Shown: positions 1 to 12,201, counted from the first letter of the stretch. The stretch: 64,000 bases of DNA from Asterochloris sp. CNOR1 (GCA_963969365.1 OZ017758.1:1798001-1862000), one strand, 5' to 3'. Notes: a model not told the origin generated them from the sequence alone. Made by a program: numbers and translations.

Positions 1-348
1 ACTCTGTAGGAGAGGTGATCATTTCAACTCATCAGGTGCAAAGCTGGTCCCAAACAATTCCATGGGCAGCAGTAACGCCAGCAGACTGACAGAGAGCATA
101 GATGTGCCCGCCACAAAAGGGATCCAGTGTGCTGCAAGTCATAGGTGCTGGCAGGCCGCACAACTTGGCAGTCGTGTCTGCTCATGGTGATGCTGCCTTC
201 TTCTGATGCAAGGCAGCCAGCAGTTCAGGCAGACACAACAGCAATGTGAGCCAGCTGCAAGGCTGCAGCACCCTCAGCAGCTGACTGGTGAGTAGTGCCA
301 TCTGTGCAAGTCTTGATGCTGCTCAAATCAGGGGATACCCGCGCTCAC

Positions 349-1698
349 ATGGCAAGAGACTGATCCCGCACGCAGTCCCGGAGCATGCTCCCACAGCTAA
401 GCGCGATCTCTGGCGTGTCGTATCTGCAACGCAGTGACAACTTGCCAGTTGAAGCACCCAGATGCACAGCAGGCTGCATCGGATGCAGGGCCGCACGCCT
501 TCTGTCGGGCAGGGTGTCCGTGCAGGTGCTGATGCAGCATGTGCACAGACGCAGCCTGCTAGCAGCCCTTTGGCAGCAACATGGCGTGCCCACAATGCTC
601 AGCAGGCTGCTGATTCACTGAGACCCTTGGCACGGCTGTCTGGTCCCTGCCACTGTGTGTCAGGCCGTGTGCACTGTCATGCCGTGTGCACTCGGCATCT
701 CATGGTGATTCACTGAGCGCTCACCCTCTGAACAGGGTGGACAGCACATCAGGGTGCTGGGTGACATACTCCACGCCTGGCTTGTCGCCGCCGTTATCAA
801 GCCGCACCAGGAACCCGAAAACCTGCGGTGCGGTTGCGGAGCGCAGGCGTTGGCTTCAGCAGGCTGCTGCAGGCCGCAACAGCACAGCAATGCGAGGCCA
901 GTTGCAAAGCCTCAGCATTACTACACAGTTCCGGCTTGGTGCAGCAGCTGCTTGCTGCAACATGGCAGCAGAAGTACAGCCAGAAGCACATGTCCTGTGC
1001 CCAGGGTGGCCTGTGCTGACACGGGCGCACCAGGCAGGCATGTGGTATATGCGCAGGTCTGCAGACCAAAGACGCTGCTGACCCCGCAACATTTGCACTC
1101 CATCCACCCTGGGCTGCCACCTGTGCTGAGTCCTTCCGTGCCTCGAAGTCCAGCAGAACAATCTTCTGAGCCAGCAGCAGGGGCAAGTCAAACTTGCAGG
1201 CCTCGTATCCTGCTGCCACTGCATAGTCTCGGGTCTGGTCTGTGGGATGCTCGGCAAAGAGCACAGTCTTCAATGTGGCAAGGTACTTGCTGGACTCGTC
1301 AATGGCCCTTTCATTGGCTGCTTCCTGAATCTGCACACAGTGAAGGCGCTGCATGGTGGGGTTGCTAAGTCACGCACCAGACAGGCAGCTGTGGACCAGA
1401 GAGGCTGCGCTGCATGGCATGGTGTGTGCATTGCAGGCGGGTCAATGACTATTCCATGGCAGCGTAAAGGTGCAGCCTAGGAGTGGTGTCAGCAGGCTTT
1501 GGACCGGGCAGCACATGCACGACATGGCAACGACACTCGCTGATGCTCATGTGCTTCGCACCTCCTGCAGTTGCTGATCTTCACGCTTACTCTGTGGCAG
1601 CCTACCTTCTCAAGGGTGTGACACAGCTTCAGAATGAGATCGTGGGGTGTCTTGCTCTTGGTCTTGTGCAGCACATTGTGCAGCAGCGCCTGAGCCAT
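349..1698 (-). CDS. Mo25/CAB39-like scaffold protein, 5' part (truncated by window edge)
   Basis: Four minus-strand exons can be joined in phase: 1606-1698, 1121-1330, 725-822 and 349-423. Together they read like the N-terminal half of Mo25 (calcium-binding protein 39). The landmarks are HDLILKLCHTLEK at the start, LLDFEARKDSAQ in exon 2, GVEYVTQHPDVL in exon 3 and YDTPEIALSCGSMLRDCVRD in exon 4, the last being the strongest family signature. Every donor is GT and every acceptor AG, and codon phase holds across all three junctions. Mo25 proteins are helical-repeat scaffolds that bind and activate STE20-family kinases and, in animals, the LKB1-STRAD complex. About 158 residues are present; families are usually about 330-350, so the C-terminal half should lie to the left of position 1. 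No further exon was recognised in 1-348. The start at 1698 gives a typical short N-terminus. Confidence 0.87.
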
Positions 1699-3197
1699 TC
1701 TCAGCCCAAGCTGACAGCGATGTCAACTGCCTGTCACTGAACTATGCCAGGACAGTCTGTCAGGGCCTGACGCATCGCCTCAGTGCTCCCTGCCCCAGAT
1801 GTGCTGACCAGATGCCCAGATGACCTGCACAATTGTCCCAGTCTGCCAGGCGACTGCCGCTGCTGTCAGCCTGCTCAGGCCTGCAGATCCCTTAGGGCCA
1901 GTCCTTGTAGTGAGATGAGATTACGGCGCAACTCGAATGAAGCAGAGTGACGGACGGATGAGTGTGCCTGAGACCTTCACGTGGTCTAGGGGGGCATCAG
2001 ATGATCAGGCCTGCACTCGGTCAACCGCATGCGAGGGCCAGTCAACACATTGTGCTGACCCTGATTTCTTGTAGCTAAGGCTGGCTGTGCTGCTTTGTGC
2101 TGCTTTGTGAAGCTGTTGCATGCCGCTGTGGGGTCCCTGAACAAGCTTCTGATGTTGCGCAATGGGGACTGCTGTAGTTGCCATTTCTCAATGACACAGA
2201 CGCCAGTGGGAAGATGTTGCTGCCCGCCAGCGTCCACTCCCCCTAATCAGGGGTGAGGCCTGCCTTGCCGCAGCATGCAAAAGGGTCCATGCTGATGCGC
2301 CAAAGGGCTTGACCTTGCCCTTTGCAAAGCATCTGGGTACCCAGAACAGGCATATCTGTGACATTCATGCCGAGAGGGTCAAGGCCTAAGCCAGGTGTCT
2401 GCCAGGATTTTATGACAGGCGCCTGTCAGACCTGCTTGCTGGAAATGCCTGCCAAGTGTGACGCACAAGGCCATCAACAAGGCGATCAGGTGTGTCCCGC
2501 TGAATGATGCGCAGGGTGCACCAGGCTTGGAGCCCACCTTCCTGGGCTCAGGCCCCCTCTGCATAGCAATTGAGTCATGTCCACCTCTTGTGCCTGTACA
2601 CCTGTCGGCTTTGTACTCCTGTCGGTGGTGGTGCGTGCTGGCTCAACAACTGGCTGACGCAGGCATTTCATGTTCTGCTACAGCCATTGTAACCCTCAAT
2701 TTGTATCCTTTCTGTCAGCCATGCAAGGGCGACAGCAATGATGCACTCGCAGTTCGATTGGCCCAGCCCAGCCAACTACAAGCCTGGGGGTGAGGGCACC
2801 GTTCCGCAGGGTAGACTCCCAGGTCATTGCACACAGGATGCCTATGGCAGCATATCTGCCCTGCTAGTTGCAGGGGACATATGGAAGCCATGTGGCGCTT
2901 GCACGTGGTTTGGGCCTCATCTTGCAGTGACATCACAACAGAGCAGGAGACATGTTCTCCAAGCTCATGCTTGTCTGCATGTCAAGCTTCTGAAGACCTG
3001 CTGCTCTTGTGCCACTCTGTGTCGGCTTGCTGGGGACCGCTAGGGCTGCCTGCAGCGTGACGCCAACCCCTCCTCAATCTACTGCACAGCACATGCAGCA
3101 TGTGGCGATCAGAACGGCTACTGCGGGGATCTGCATGCTCATGAGTTGCAGCTGTGCTCCAGGTAGCTAAGCAATCGTCACCTTGAAACGCTCTGCC
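1699..3197. other. Intergenic stretch with no recognised gene
   Basis: About 1.5 kb between the Mo25-like gene start and the 3' end of the small two-CxxC protein gene. Both strands were read for exon-like open segments with good splice sites or family motifs, and none was convincing. Short open frames exist, but their translations are low-complexity Cys/Gln/Ala-rich text like that seen in the introns here. It should hold the Mo25-like promoter. Confidence 0.5.
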
Positions 3198-3708
3198 TCA
3201 CTTCTTCATGGACACCTTGCCACCAATCATCTTGTTAGCAGGCCTGCACTCAGCAGAAGAGGCAAGCTGATGCAGGCTGGCCAACAGGCAATGGACTAGA
3301 CATGCAGCATCCAGCCAGCAGCATCCTGGACAGCGAGGCCAGTGCAATGGTGATATCTGCAATGGATGCAAGGGCCAAACCCAGCTGCCAGCCAGACTCA
3401 GTCAAGTGTGCAGAGGCGACTCACGCTCCGCGAATGATGGTCTCCCGCGCAAACTCCTGACCACACTCTGGGCAATTGAGCGACCCATCAGTGTAGTCCT
3501 CCAGGATACGCTCGTGGAATGTTTTGACCAGGCTGCCCTTGCCACCTTCAGAAGCCAGGGGAATCAGATTGACCATGATTACATATATGCAGACACATCT
3601 TCGCTGAGGCAAAGGCTCACCTTTGGCATACTTGTACAGCTGGGTTCGACAGTTGGTGCAGAACACTTTGACTGTCCTGTCTGGGAGCTTCTTGGACGGC
3701 TTGGCCAT
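3198..3708 (-). CDS. Small two-CxxC (zinc-ribbon-like) protein, 84 aa
   Basis: Three exons, 3621-3708, 3425-3545 and 3198-3243, splice in phase into an 84-residue basic protein. It begins MAKPSKKLPD and has two CxxC pairs, Cys17/Cys20 (FCTNC) and Cys54/Cys57 (NCPECG), spaced as expected for one zinc site. Between them is a conserved-looking stretch, GGKGSLVKTFHERILEDYT. The family resembles short uncharacterised zinc-binding proteins found in plants and algae; its molecular role is not known to me. Reading on without splicing would stop at 3421 after RGA, but GTGAGT at that point is a strong donor. The third exon adds PANKMIGGKVSMKK and ends at TGA, 3198-3200, so the three-exon model is preferred. 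The gene is divergent from the Derlin gene. Confidence 0.8.
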
Positions 3709-4105
3709 GCTGACAACTGCCAGCCTGCAGGGGTAGGCAGTGAGGTTGCTTGTGTGCAATGCATGCTGTTTGCAGTGAGACCACTACTGCAGAGGCATCT
3801 CAAGGAAATAATGGCCAGCAAATTCACAAATGCATGGATTGGGAACTCTTTGTGGAGGATGCTAACCTGTGATGCAGTTGCCGCAGGGGCCTGCTACATG
3901 ATGTGCATGGCGCCTGAGCCAGCAGTGGATGCCATGCTCCAGCTGATCTCAGCAGCTGAGCCATGGCCAGACGTGCAATGAACAGCAACTACCAGGTCGA
4001 GTGGTCGCTACTGCTATAATGGATTCTGTTACAAATGAGTTGTGCACAGTAAAATTTTCTGACCTAAGCAGGTTTCAGGATAACCTTGCCAAGAAGCTGC
4101 AAGCC
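3709..4105. promoter_or_regulatory. Shared divergent promoter region (small zinc protein / Derlin)
   Basis: These 397 bases separate the start codons of two head-to-head genes and must contain both promoters and 5' leaders. A locally AT-richer part lies around 4014-4055. No defined TATA box or operator was identified. Confidence 0.5.
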
Positions 4106-6138
4106 ATGGCAAATGTGAGACAGGGGTTTGGGGACAGCCCTCTTGATGCATACTATAGGTGAGGGTCATCAGATTGCAGCCATCTTTTCTTCAGTAAAGA
4201 GACTGCAGTGAACAACTTCTCGTGTTGCTGTGCAGAGTGCCACCAGTAACAAGGGCCCTGGCAACAGCATGGGCGGGTGAGGCACATGCTTCCTGATGCG
4301 CTGCGCAGCTGTTCTGGACAGCGCTGCGAAGTGTACCTGCCAACCCTCTCACCTGGTTGCTGTCTGCAGCCACCAGCATTGCAGCCATGCTGGGAGTGCT
4401 CAATCTGAGATGGTTGTACTTCGACTGGCGGTTGCTGGCAAAGCTGCAGGTGAAAGGATGCACTGCATTGCTCTCAGTCCTTCTATGCTCGCCCCTTTTG
4501 CTCACACCAGTGGCTGAGCAGGAGTGCCTTAAGTTAGGTGGCTGCAGCATGCATAGTGCATCCAGACAATCCTCAAGCAAGCATGGGGACCTTCAGCACA
4601 GTCTGGACGATGCTGGCTGCAGGTGTGGCGACTGGTCACACCCTTCCTGTTCATTGGCAAGCCAAGTTTCAAAGTCTTGATTGAGATTGTCTGGGTGGTG
4701 ACATACGGCAAGCAGCTGGAGCAGGGGGTCTTCCAGTTCAGCACAGCAGATTTTGTGAGTGTCGGGGCCACCTGCCTGCCTGCCTGGGCATGTAGCTTGT
4801 GCTCAATGAATTTTGGGGCTGCCTGCATGAACGCCCCGCTGGTGCTTGCAGGGTGGACACACTGCCTGTATGCTTTACCACTGACTGGCGACGGTTCTGC
4901 CCCCACCTGCATCAGCAGTCAATAGCGGCATCGGCAACACATTGCATGCCATCAGCGAAGGGCTGCATGAGGCTGCAGGCTGCTCAAGTAGCTGGCCATG
5001 CAGCATGAAGCCAAGCTTGGCAAGATGCGCCAGACCAGGACAGGCAGCAATGGGCAGGCCACCAGCGGCTGCCCACTGCCCTGAGAGCACAACTAACAGC
5101 AGCCCCACACTCTGCAGGTCTGGATGCTGATGGTGGGCATGGCCTCCACCCTGCTGGCCACCCTCATTCCCACGTTCTACAGACCATTCCTGGGGTCACC
5201 TCTACTGTTCATGCTCGTCTATGTCTGGAGCCGGAACTACCCTGGGGGTGAGCTGTCTGACACTGCACCATCGTGCACAGGACGTGCATACAGCCGCCAG
5301 GTGCAGCCGCGCCCGGCAGGTGTCTTGTGGTGCCAAGACTGTGTCAGCATTGCATGCGGCCCCATGCAGCACATGACCAGGGTGCAAAGCCTGAGGCTCC
5401 TGTTTGTGCTGCAGGCAACGTCTCCATCATGGGCTTGTTCACAGTCCAGGTGAGCTTTGCTGAAGCTTGTGCACTTGGTACTAAAGCAATGCAGTCTTAG
5501 TGCCTGCCAGGCCCTACACAGCAGATGCTACTGCTTGCACCTAGTCTGCTGGCATGGAACCACATGATCAAGCACTGACAGCCGGCCTGTAGTCACATAG
5601 ACCTTCCCATTTGCCTGCTTTTTGGCAACCTGCGCGCCAACAGCTTGACCATGTCCACAGGCTGTTTACCTGCCGTTCTGTCTGGTGGCCATCTCCCTGG
5701 TGATGGGCGGCGACTGGATGATGGAGTTACTGGGCATCTTGGCTGGGCATGTGTGAGCTGTGCTGCTGTACTCTGGGCTATATGGAGCAGCTGAGCGTTT
5801 TGGCTGGGCATGTGCTGTACATGTCCTGTCTCAAAGTGGCTGTGCCTGGTGGCAGTAGTGCTGTTGTCTGGCCCAGCACAGGCAAATGCCTCATGCTCAG
5901 CTCACAAGGCTGATTGCTCAGGGACAACAATAATGCTCAGCATTGCAGGTACTGGTTCTTGACCTCTGTGCATCCGGCAGCCACTGGACAGCATCCCTTG
6001 CGGACACCTTCTATAGTCAAGTCATTGGTGCACAGAGCTGGCATAGGCAATGTCAACCCAGCCGAGATCAACCCTGTCAACCCAACACAGCCCCATTTCA
6101 GAGCTTTCAGAGGAGCAGGACGGCGTCTTGCAGACTAG
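4106..6138 (+). CDS. Derlin family protein (ERAD rhomboid pseudoprotease), 250 aa
   Basis: Eight exons join in phase: 4106-4158, 4236-4276, 4370-4449, 4623-4754, 5118-5247, 5415-5449, 5661-5752 and 5949-6138. The product is 250 residues, the usual Derlin length. Family marks are VPPVTRALATA near the N-terminus, the WR motif in VWRLVTPFLF, LEQGVFQFSTADF, and LLFMLVYVWSRNYPGG. A GxxxG-like GILAGHVYWF follows, then the hydrophilic tail TGQHPLRTPS. Several hydrophobic segments fit a multi-spanning ER membrane protein. Derlins are catalytically dead rhomboids that help pull misfolded proteins out of the ER for degradation with the HRD1-type ligase and p97/Cdc48. The rhomboid catalytic Ser/His are not expected and none was seen. 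The start at 4106 gives a short N-terminus ending LDAYYR before the conserved PPVTR. Two exons are tiny (41 and 35 bases), which automated callers could miss. Confidence 0.93.
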
Positions 6139-6258
6139 CAAACCCAAGCAGGAACTGGCAGCACGCATGCATTTTGTTGAATTCATTGAAAGGCAGCATG
6201 AGGCATAAGCAAACAGCGATTTCATCAGGTCAGGGCAGTCAGGGACGGGGCGGTCAAG

Positions 6259-7288
6259 TCACTGCTTGTCCAGGAACATCCTTTTGAGGTCGCCGCTCTC
6301 ATGCAGGTTCATCAGAATGTCGCTGCCCCCAATGAACTCGCCGTCCACAAACACCTGAGGGATGGTGGGCCACTCTGAATATTGCTTCACTCCCTCCCTC
6401 AGGTCAGGATCTTGCAAAACATTGCGGCTGCCATACTCCACACCTGCAGGAAGGAGCGGCAGCAACTTGTCCAGTGTCATGATGGAGCTTGCTGCAATGC
6501 CATGGGCAAGGCAGCAGTCCCAGTAGCCTCCCAATTCAGGCCAAGCAGGATTCCGCAATATCAGATACAATGCAGCCTCCAGAGGTTTGCCACGCTGGAA
6601 AGAAGGAAGGTGCATCTGCCACCTCACAACAGGAGGTCTGGCAGCACCCGCAGCCTGCCTACCTGGTACGCAAGCAGAATGCTGCTAGACTAATCGAGCA
6701 GGACTGTGCACTCAAGCACACACAGGCACTGCATGTGGCGCACCATAAGCGTCAAGTATTCTGCAGGCCATGTTGCTGAAGCCGCACTGGGGAGCATCTG
6801 GGCTGCCCTGCATGGCGTGTGTTACATTGTCAGCATTGTCATTTGCTGTGCCAGCATGCAATGGCTTCCTCCTCTTGCAAGCTCAAAACTTGGCATCTGC
6901 AGGTAAACAGGCACTGCCGGGTGTAGTGGCTCTTTTGAGAAGCCCATGATCAGACTGGACTCGCCTTCATGTAGAGGAACACCTTGTGCCCCTTTACGTC
7001 CTGCTCTATCTGCTCAGCAACTGAGGCAGAGGGTGCCGCCTTCACTTGAGGCTTGAAGTCGTCATGGACGTCGCTGTCTGAGGGGCCTGCTGCTGATGTG
7101 GCAAAGGAATGGTGCACTGCATATGCGCCTGCACAGAAACCAGACATGACGCATGCTGATCTGCGCATGGAGATGCTCTGGTCCAAAGAACAGTGCCAGC
7201 AGTGCATCAGAGTCCTGCAGATCTGACCTGCTGGTGCTGCCCTCAGCATCAGGCTGCCCGCCAGATGCCTTGTGGCTGTGGCAAGCAT
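6259..7288 (-). CDS. Monothiol CGFS glutaredoxin, probably mitochondrial (GRX5/GRXS15-like), 157 aa
   Basis: Four exons: 7228-7288, 6965-7128, 6744-6807 and 6259-6443. The product is a monothiol glutaredoxin with active site Q-CGFS (Cys83), the preceding YMKGSPDAP glutathione-binding segment, the [16 protein letters not shown] thioredoxin-fold core, and the end [13 protein letters not shown] glutaredoxins bind a [2Fe-2S] cluster with glutathione and pass clusters to target proteins. The first ~45 residues are Ala/Arg/Ser/Thr-rich with almost no acids ([20 protein letters not shown]), which fits a mitochondrial transit peptide. Intron 1 keeps the frame open if retained, but splicing gives a cleaner presequence. 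Intron 2 (6808-6964) starts with GC: the only junction that restores [14 protein letters not shown] is AAG|GCGAGT to TGCAG|GGC. The 3' end lies 120 bases from the convergent Derlin stop. Confidence 0.93.
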
Positions 7289-7952
7289 CGCTGCTGAGTT
7301 CTCTGAGATTAAAAGAGTGCTCAGCCCCAGAGAGCAAGATGGCAGTCGAGTGGGTCATATGCCAATGGCAGCTCGAAAGTCCCAGGCTTGCACAGCAATC
7401 ACAGGTACACTCTTGCTTGTTCAACGCAAGCAGCACTGTTCAACTGCATCCGGCCAGGACTAAGTTATGGGAGGCACCGGGTCAATCAGATCGATGCAAT
7501 GGGGCCACCATTGTCATCAGAGCAGACAGCAAAAGTTGGAGGTGCACCATATCGGGGGCTATGGCCAGGTCAACCCACTGCGGACACATAGCTTCATGCA
7601 CAGGCAGCCCAGATATAGTGCCAGGAGCTCTGCGTGGCCAGCCGTGTTGGGAAACAAACAGAGCCTGACCAACAGCCTCTTGCAGCCTGCACCATCGACT
7701 GCAGCATCAAAGGACGCTGCACAGGAGGGGATTGTTGGCATGTCTAAGGCCAGGAGAAAGCGGCATCGACGGCAGACCCCATGCTGCTCATCAACCTTTG
7801 CAGACGCAGACGTGCAGGTCAGCAATTTGGCTGGCTTACCAGCCAGCCAGCCTTGCAGTGGGCCACTTCATTCTGTTGAGTCGTTTCCCTGCCTACTTGA
7901 AGCTTTGGGGCCTGCTTAGCAAGACCATACCCCGCTTCAAGACCCTGTCCCC
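7289..7952. promoter_or_regulatory. Divergent intergenic region (glutaredoxin / PfkB kinase)
   Basis: These 664 bases lie between two head-to-head start codons and should hold both promoters. A basic open segment from ATG 7740 (MSKARRKRHRRQT) ends near a GTCAGC donor at 7819. It could be an upstream coding exon of the kinase gene but has no homology support. Confidence 0.35.
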
Positions 7953-10900
7953 ATGCAGGCACCAGACTCAGCAAGGCCCCAGGCTGGCCGGCACCACAGC
8001 CATGACTTGGTGACCCTGGGTAATCTGTGCGTGGACATTGTGCTGGAGGTGCCTGAGCTGCCCTCCCCCGACGTGGACCAGCGCAGGCTGCTGCTGCGCC
8101 AGCTGACGGCGTCAGCCCCACCCCGGGAGGTGCGCCTTGCTGGTGGGCTGCACAGGGAAAGTCTGCTCGGCTGCAGGACCAGGCTGAGGAGTTAGCATCA
8201 GCAGCTGCTGCGCCGTTGGATTGCCCCTGCTCCTGCCCAGAGGCGAGCTGAGCCTTGAAGATGCACTTCATAGCCGCACCCATAGGACTGCATTATAGAG
8301 AAATTTTGCAGAGCTGCATCACTGCGCATTCATTTCTCAGTAAGTGCAAGTGCATCAGCTTCAAGTTGTAATGCTCTGATGTTACTATTGTGATCACTTA
8401 TGATGCATCTTGCTGCAGCCAAGGCCACAACTGCCACCATGTTGATCGGATTTACACCCCAACACTCCACATTTTGATGATATTTGAACATAAAATATTG
8501 TAGGTGTGGGAAGTGGGCGCAAATGCCAACACCATCATTGCTGCGCTGAGGCTGGGCCTCAATGTGGTGGCCGCTGGGCACCTGGGGCTGGACATATATG
8601 GCAACTTCATGCGAGAAGTGCTGCAGGTGAGAGCATGGGGTTGCAGAAGGTGCTTGGGTGCCATGAGAAAGTGATTGGAGCTGTGACTGCCACTTGTGAG
8701 TGGCGCCATTGTGGTCTGTAGGGCAAGCCTACGTGGGAGCTCAACAGGACAAGTGCTGCAGATCAGAGCACAGCATTGCGGTCTGCAAACGCTTCACAGG
8801 TCTGCTTATTGTCCCTGTTTTACTGCCAGGGAGTGCATGCATCAAGTGACGCATACATCATCTATAAGGGTGGGGCCTGAGGAGGTACTGGGCTGCGACT
8901 GACAGGACCTGCTGGGCCGCCACCTGGGTGCAGACATGGAGCCCCTGTGAGTGAGAGCCACTGCAGGTAAGACCACCAGACCATTACAAGCAGGGCCGCT
9001 GGCAACTGCTTGCAGGCCGCCACTGTGCATGCTGGGCAGGCCAGTCTGGAGGGTTCTGTCAACTGCATGTGAGCTCCTCACATACAGGAGCAGGTAGTGA
9101 GCAGAGCTGCGCTGCAAAGGCCTCTGCGTGCTGCAACGTTTCCACGTGTGGGGGGCCTGCAGGTGGTGAAATTTGCCGTCCCCGCCCCTTGATCTCTGAT
9201 GTCCTGCCTCTTCCGCTGCAGGAGGAGGGCGTTGCTGTCATTGAGCCCCTGGCTGACCTTGAACACCTGACCCCCGAGCTCCAGGAGACGCTGCTGTGCT
9301 TTGTGCTGGTCGGGCCGGGCTCGCAGCACGCCTTCTGCAGCAGGTGGATGGTTGGCTGTCACAGGAGTCCAACCAAGATGCACGCCTCTGCTTTGACATG
9401 GGGCCGTGCACAGCAGCAAGGGTGCAGTGCTTTAACGGAATAACAGGTGGCTGGGACAGCCGTCTGCTCAGTAAGCTCTGCCCCTGCAAAGCAGCTGCTG
9501 TAGCGTGCAGCCAGCGTGACACATGTAAACAACCAGCCACGCACTCAATCTCATGGTGCCAGATGCAGGTACGACTTTGGGCCGTGGCCGCTCCTGCCAG
9601 GCATCTTGTCAGTGCCCCAGAATATCTCCAGAGTGGGTTCGTGTCTCCATGGTCGCTGCTGCTGCATCATGGATGGCTGCCTGCTTGCACTGGAGCCGTG
9701 GTTAGCCCAGTACACTGAATCATCTGAATGCTTCCTCCATTGCACTCCAGTGTCCAGTCCTGAAAAGTGGCACCATGAAACCATGTGGCCCCTGCACATC
9801 TTTTGTTACATTCACCCTGTGCACCCTCATGGTTTGGCCACCATGAGTCTGTCTTGCTGTTGCACTGCAGATACTTTGCGACACTCATGCTGTCCACCTG
9901 AATGGCTTCGCTCTGGATGAGCTGCCACCAGAGCTGGTGGTGGCCATGCTGTCAGAAGCCCGCCAGGCAGGAGCAGCCGTCTTTTTTGACCCTGGGCCCA
10001 GGCAAGCCACCTGCACCTTTCTGCTCAAGTCAGGGCCCACAGATCGCATGCTGCATGGGCATACAGGTCTGTGCATTACCCAGGTGTGGGCTGGTGCCAA
10101 GACACAGATGGTTTTCAGCACTGCTGTCGAGCACTGCAGTTCAGCATGGCAGCTGTTGTATGCAAATGTGGCCAGCCGTGCTGGGCAAGGGGCTGTGAGG
10201 CACTGTAGTATACAGTGTCATGCTGGGCTGCCCAGCAGCCGTGTGAGCATCATTGCAGCAAGCTTTGGGCAGCTCTGCATGTCATGTGGTGAGGAGTGCC
10301 CACATTTGTGGCCCCCGCGTGTGACCCTGCTGTATGAAGAATAGCATCTAACAAGGCCTCAGCAGCCTGCACTGCCAGTGACCCAATCTGCAATGCTTGC
10401 AGGTGCTGGACCCTGCTGGAGGGGACACGACGTGCAGCGCTGGATGCAATCCTGGACCTCTCTGATGTTGTACTGATGACATCAGTGAGCACAGGCTGTG
10501 TCCTGGACTGGTCTCAACCTCAGCATGCTGAGTTTGCTATTTGCACTATATCCGCACGCGCTGGCTCCAGCAGGGGGGCGGGCCTCCTTCTGCTGCGAAG
10601 CTCAATCTGAAAGGGGCCAGACACCTGGTGCATGCTGCGGCGAACACGGTGTGGCAGTGTGCAGCCTGCCTCTGAAGAAACCACTGCCTGCATTCCACAT
10701 CTCTGGCTTTCAGAGGCTGTAGACTAACCAAAGCCAGACCTCAAGCACTCCCTGGCTTGATCTGCATATCGTCAGTGCCTGGTATTCATGCAGGAGGAGG
10801 GCGCTGCTGTCACAGGGCACAGTGACCCACACGCAGCCATGCAGTCGGTGCTGAGCCGCCCCGGCAGCTGCACGCAATGGTGCATCGTCAAGCAGGGGGG

Positions 10901-12201
10901 CCAGGGTTCCATGCTGCTCACGCGCGACAGCCCCGAGGTGTATGACCAGCCAGCACTGAAGGTGTGAGGCATGCTGCTCCAAGGTTGATTTTTGGGTGTG
11001 GCTTTCCATGTGGCTGCTGACATGCGCTGCTCTGCCAGTGATTGCATGCTGCCTGTCAGCTCCAGGCATCTGGCCCTGGCAGCAGGTACAAAGTTTGCAC
11101 TGGTTCTGGCTGCATGCCTGAAAGACATTGCAGCTTGAGTGGCGTCAGGCATGTTTAGTGAAGCCCTGCAGCATGTCTGGCTTGACCACTAAGTTGCCCC
11201 TGACCCTACAGGTGCCTGTGGCTGACACAGTGGGCTGCGGTGACAGCTTTGCAGCCGCCATCATCCTGGGCTTCATTCGCGGGCACAGCATTCCTGAGAC
11301 GCTGGCTCTGGCCAATGCAGGTGAGCCGCTCACGCAGGTACTTGCACCTTGGCCTCAGCATTCTGGCTGACCAGTCCATAAGGCAAGTGTTTGTGTTGTG
11401 GGGACCCCAGGCTTCAGGAAATGCAGGGTATAGTAGACATGCTGGCAGGGTAACACCCACTTGCTGTCATGTCATGAGTGAGGAGCTGCGGCTGCCCATA
11501 TCAGCCTGGCCCATGCACTGCCTTCACTGCTCTCCAGCACACTCATGGGCAGGCGCAGCTGCTGAGCCATCTCATGTGATTTGATGCATGCTGTGCCTGC
11601 AGTGGGCGCTGCCACTGCCACTGGCAGGGGTGCAGGTCGGAATGTTGCCCGTGCCCATACTGTTCAGAGCCTGCTGGATCGCCAGGCATCCAAGAGGGCT
11701 CCGTCAGCCAGCGTTGAGCCATACCAGGCTGCCTCCCAGGCCCTGCGGCGCTCCCTCTCCAACGTGAGTCATCCTGCAGTGCCACACTCTGCCTGTCATA
11801 TGGTTTTGCTTCTGCTCAGGGCAGTGGCAGGGTCTCAGTGCCGCCTTGCTGTTGCATGGCACACTCGGTGCCTGGTGAACAAGAGTTCTTGTAGTCCACA
11901 CAGCATGTTGCGCTTCATCATTGGTTAGTGGCTGCCAGCATGAGTTGACAAGCTTGCTGCCACCGCAACACATTCTGCCAAGTTCCACCACGCTGATGTC
12001 TTTTTGCAGGTGGCCACCAGCTCTCTAGCCCAGACATCATATCTCGAGGGATCACGTACCGATAGTCTGTCGTGCTGGTCAGCTGCATGGAGTCCTGTTG
12101 GCAACAGAAGTGCTGCAGGCATGAGTCTACAACATCGTGGCTGGCTGAGGAGGCACAATGCTCCCAGCAGGACTAGTATCTTGTATTTTCCAAGAGGCTG
12201 A
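7953..12201 (+). CDS. PfkB-family carbohydrate/nucleoside kinase, ~442 aa
   Basis: Ten exons in phase: 7953-8129, 8504-8626, 9222-9343, 9569-9632, 9871-10001, 10403-10484, 10794-10961, 11212-11320, 11603-11763 and 12010-12201. The N-terminal strand is LVTLGNLCVDIVLEVPELP, then VWEVGANANTIIAALRLGL and GHLGLDIYG, typical PfkB substrate-side motifs. VFFDPGPR follows, and the signature VADTVGCGDSFAAA carries the catalytic Asp. It ends VGAATATGRGAGRNVA, as in plant pfkB-like proteins. The fold transfers phosphate from ATP to a sugar or nucleoside; the substrate cannot be read. Intron 5 (10002-10402) begins GC (CCCAG|GCAAGC); only this junction joins DPGPR to the next conserved helix, whereas a GT site at 10067 breaks the phase. 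The start is uncertain: ATG 7953 overlaps a possible acceptor, so a further 5' exon with a transit peptide may exist. The last ~64 residues are unconserved. Confidence 0.9.

Noticed and set aside
7740-7818. Possible first exon of the PfkB gene (MSKARRKRHRRQT...)
   Set aside because: Highly basic and followed by a GTCAGC donor, but its phase and content give no family support; left as a note only.
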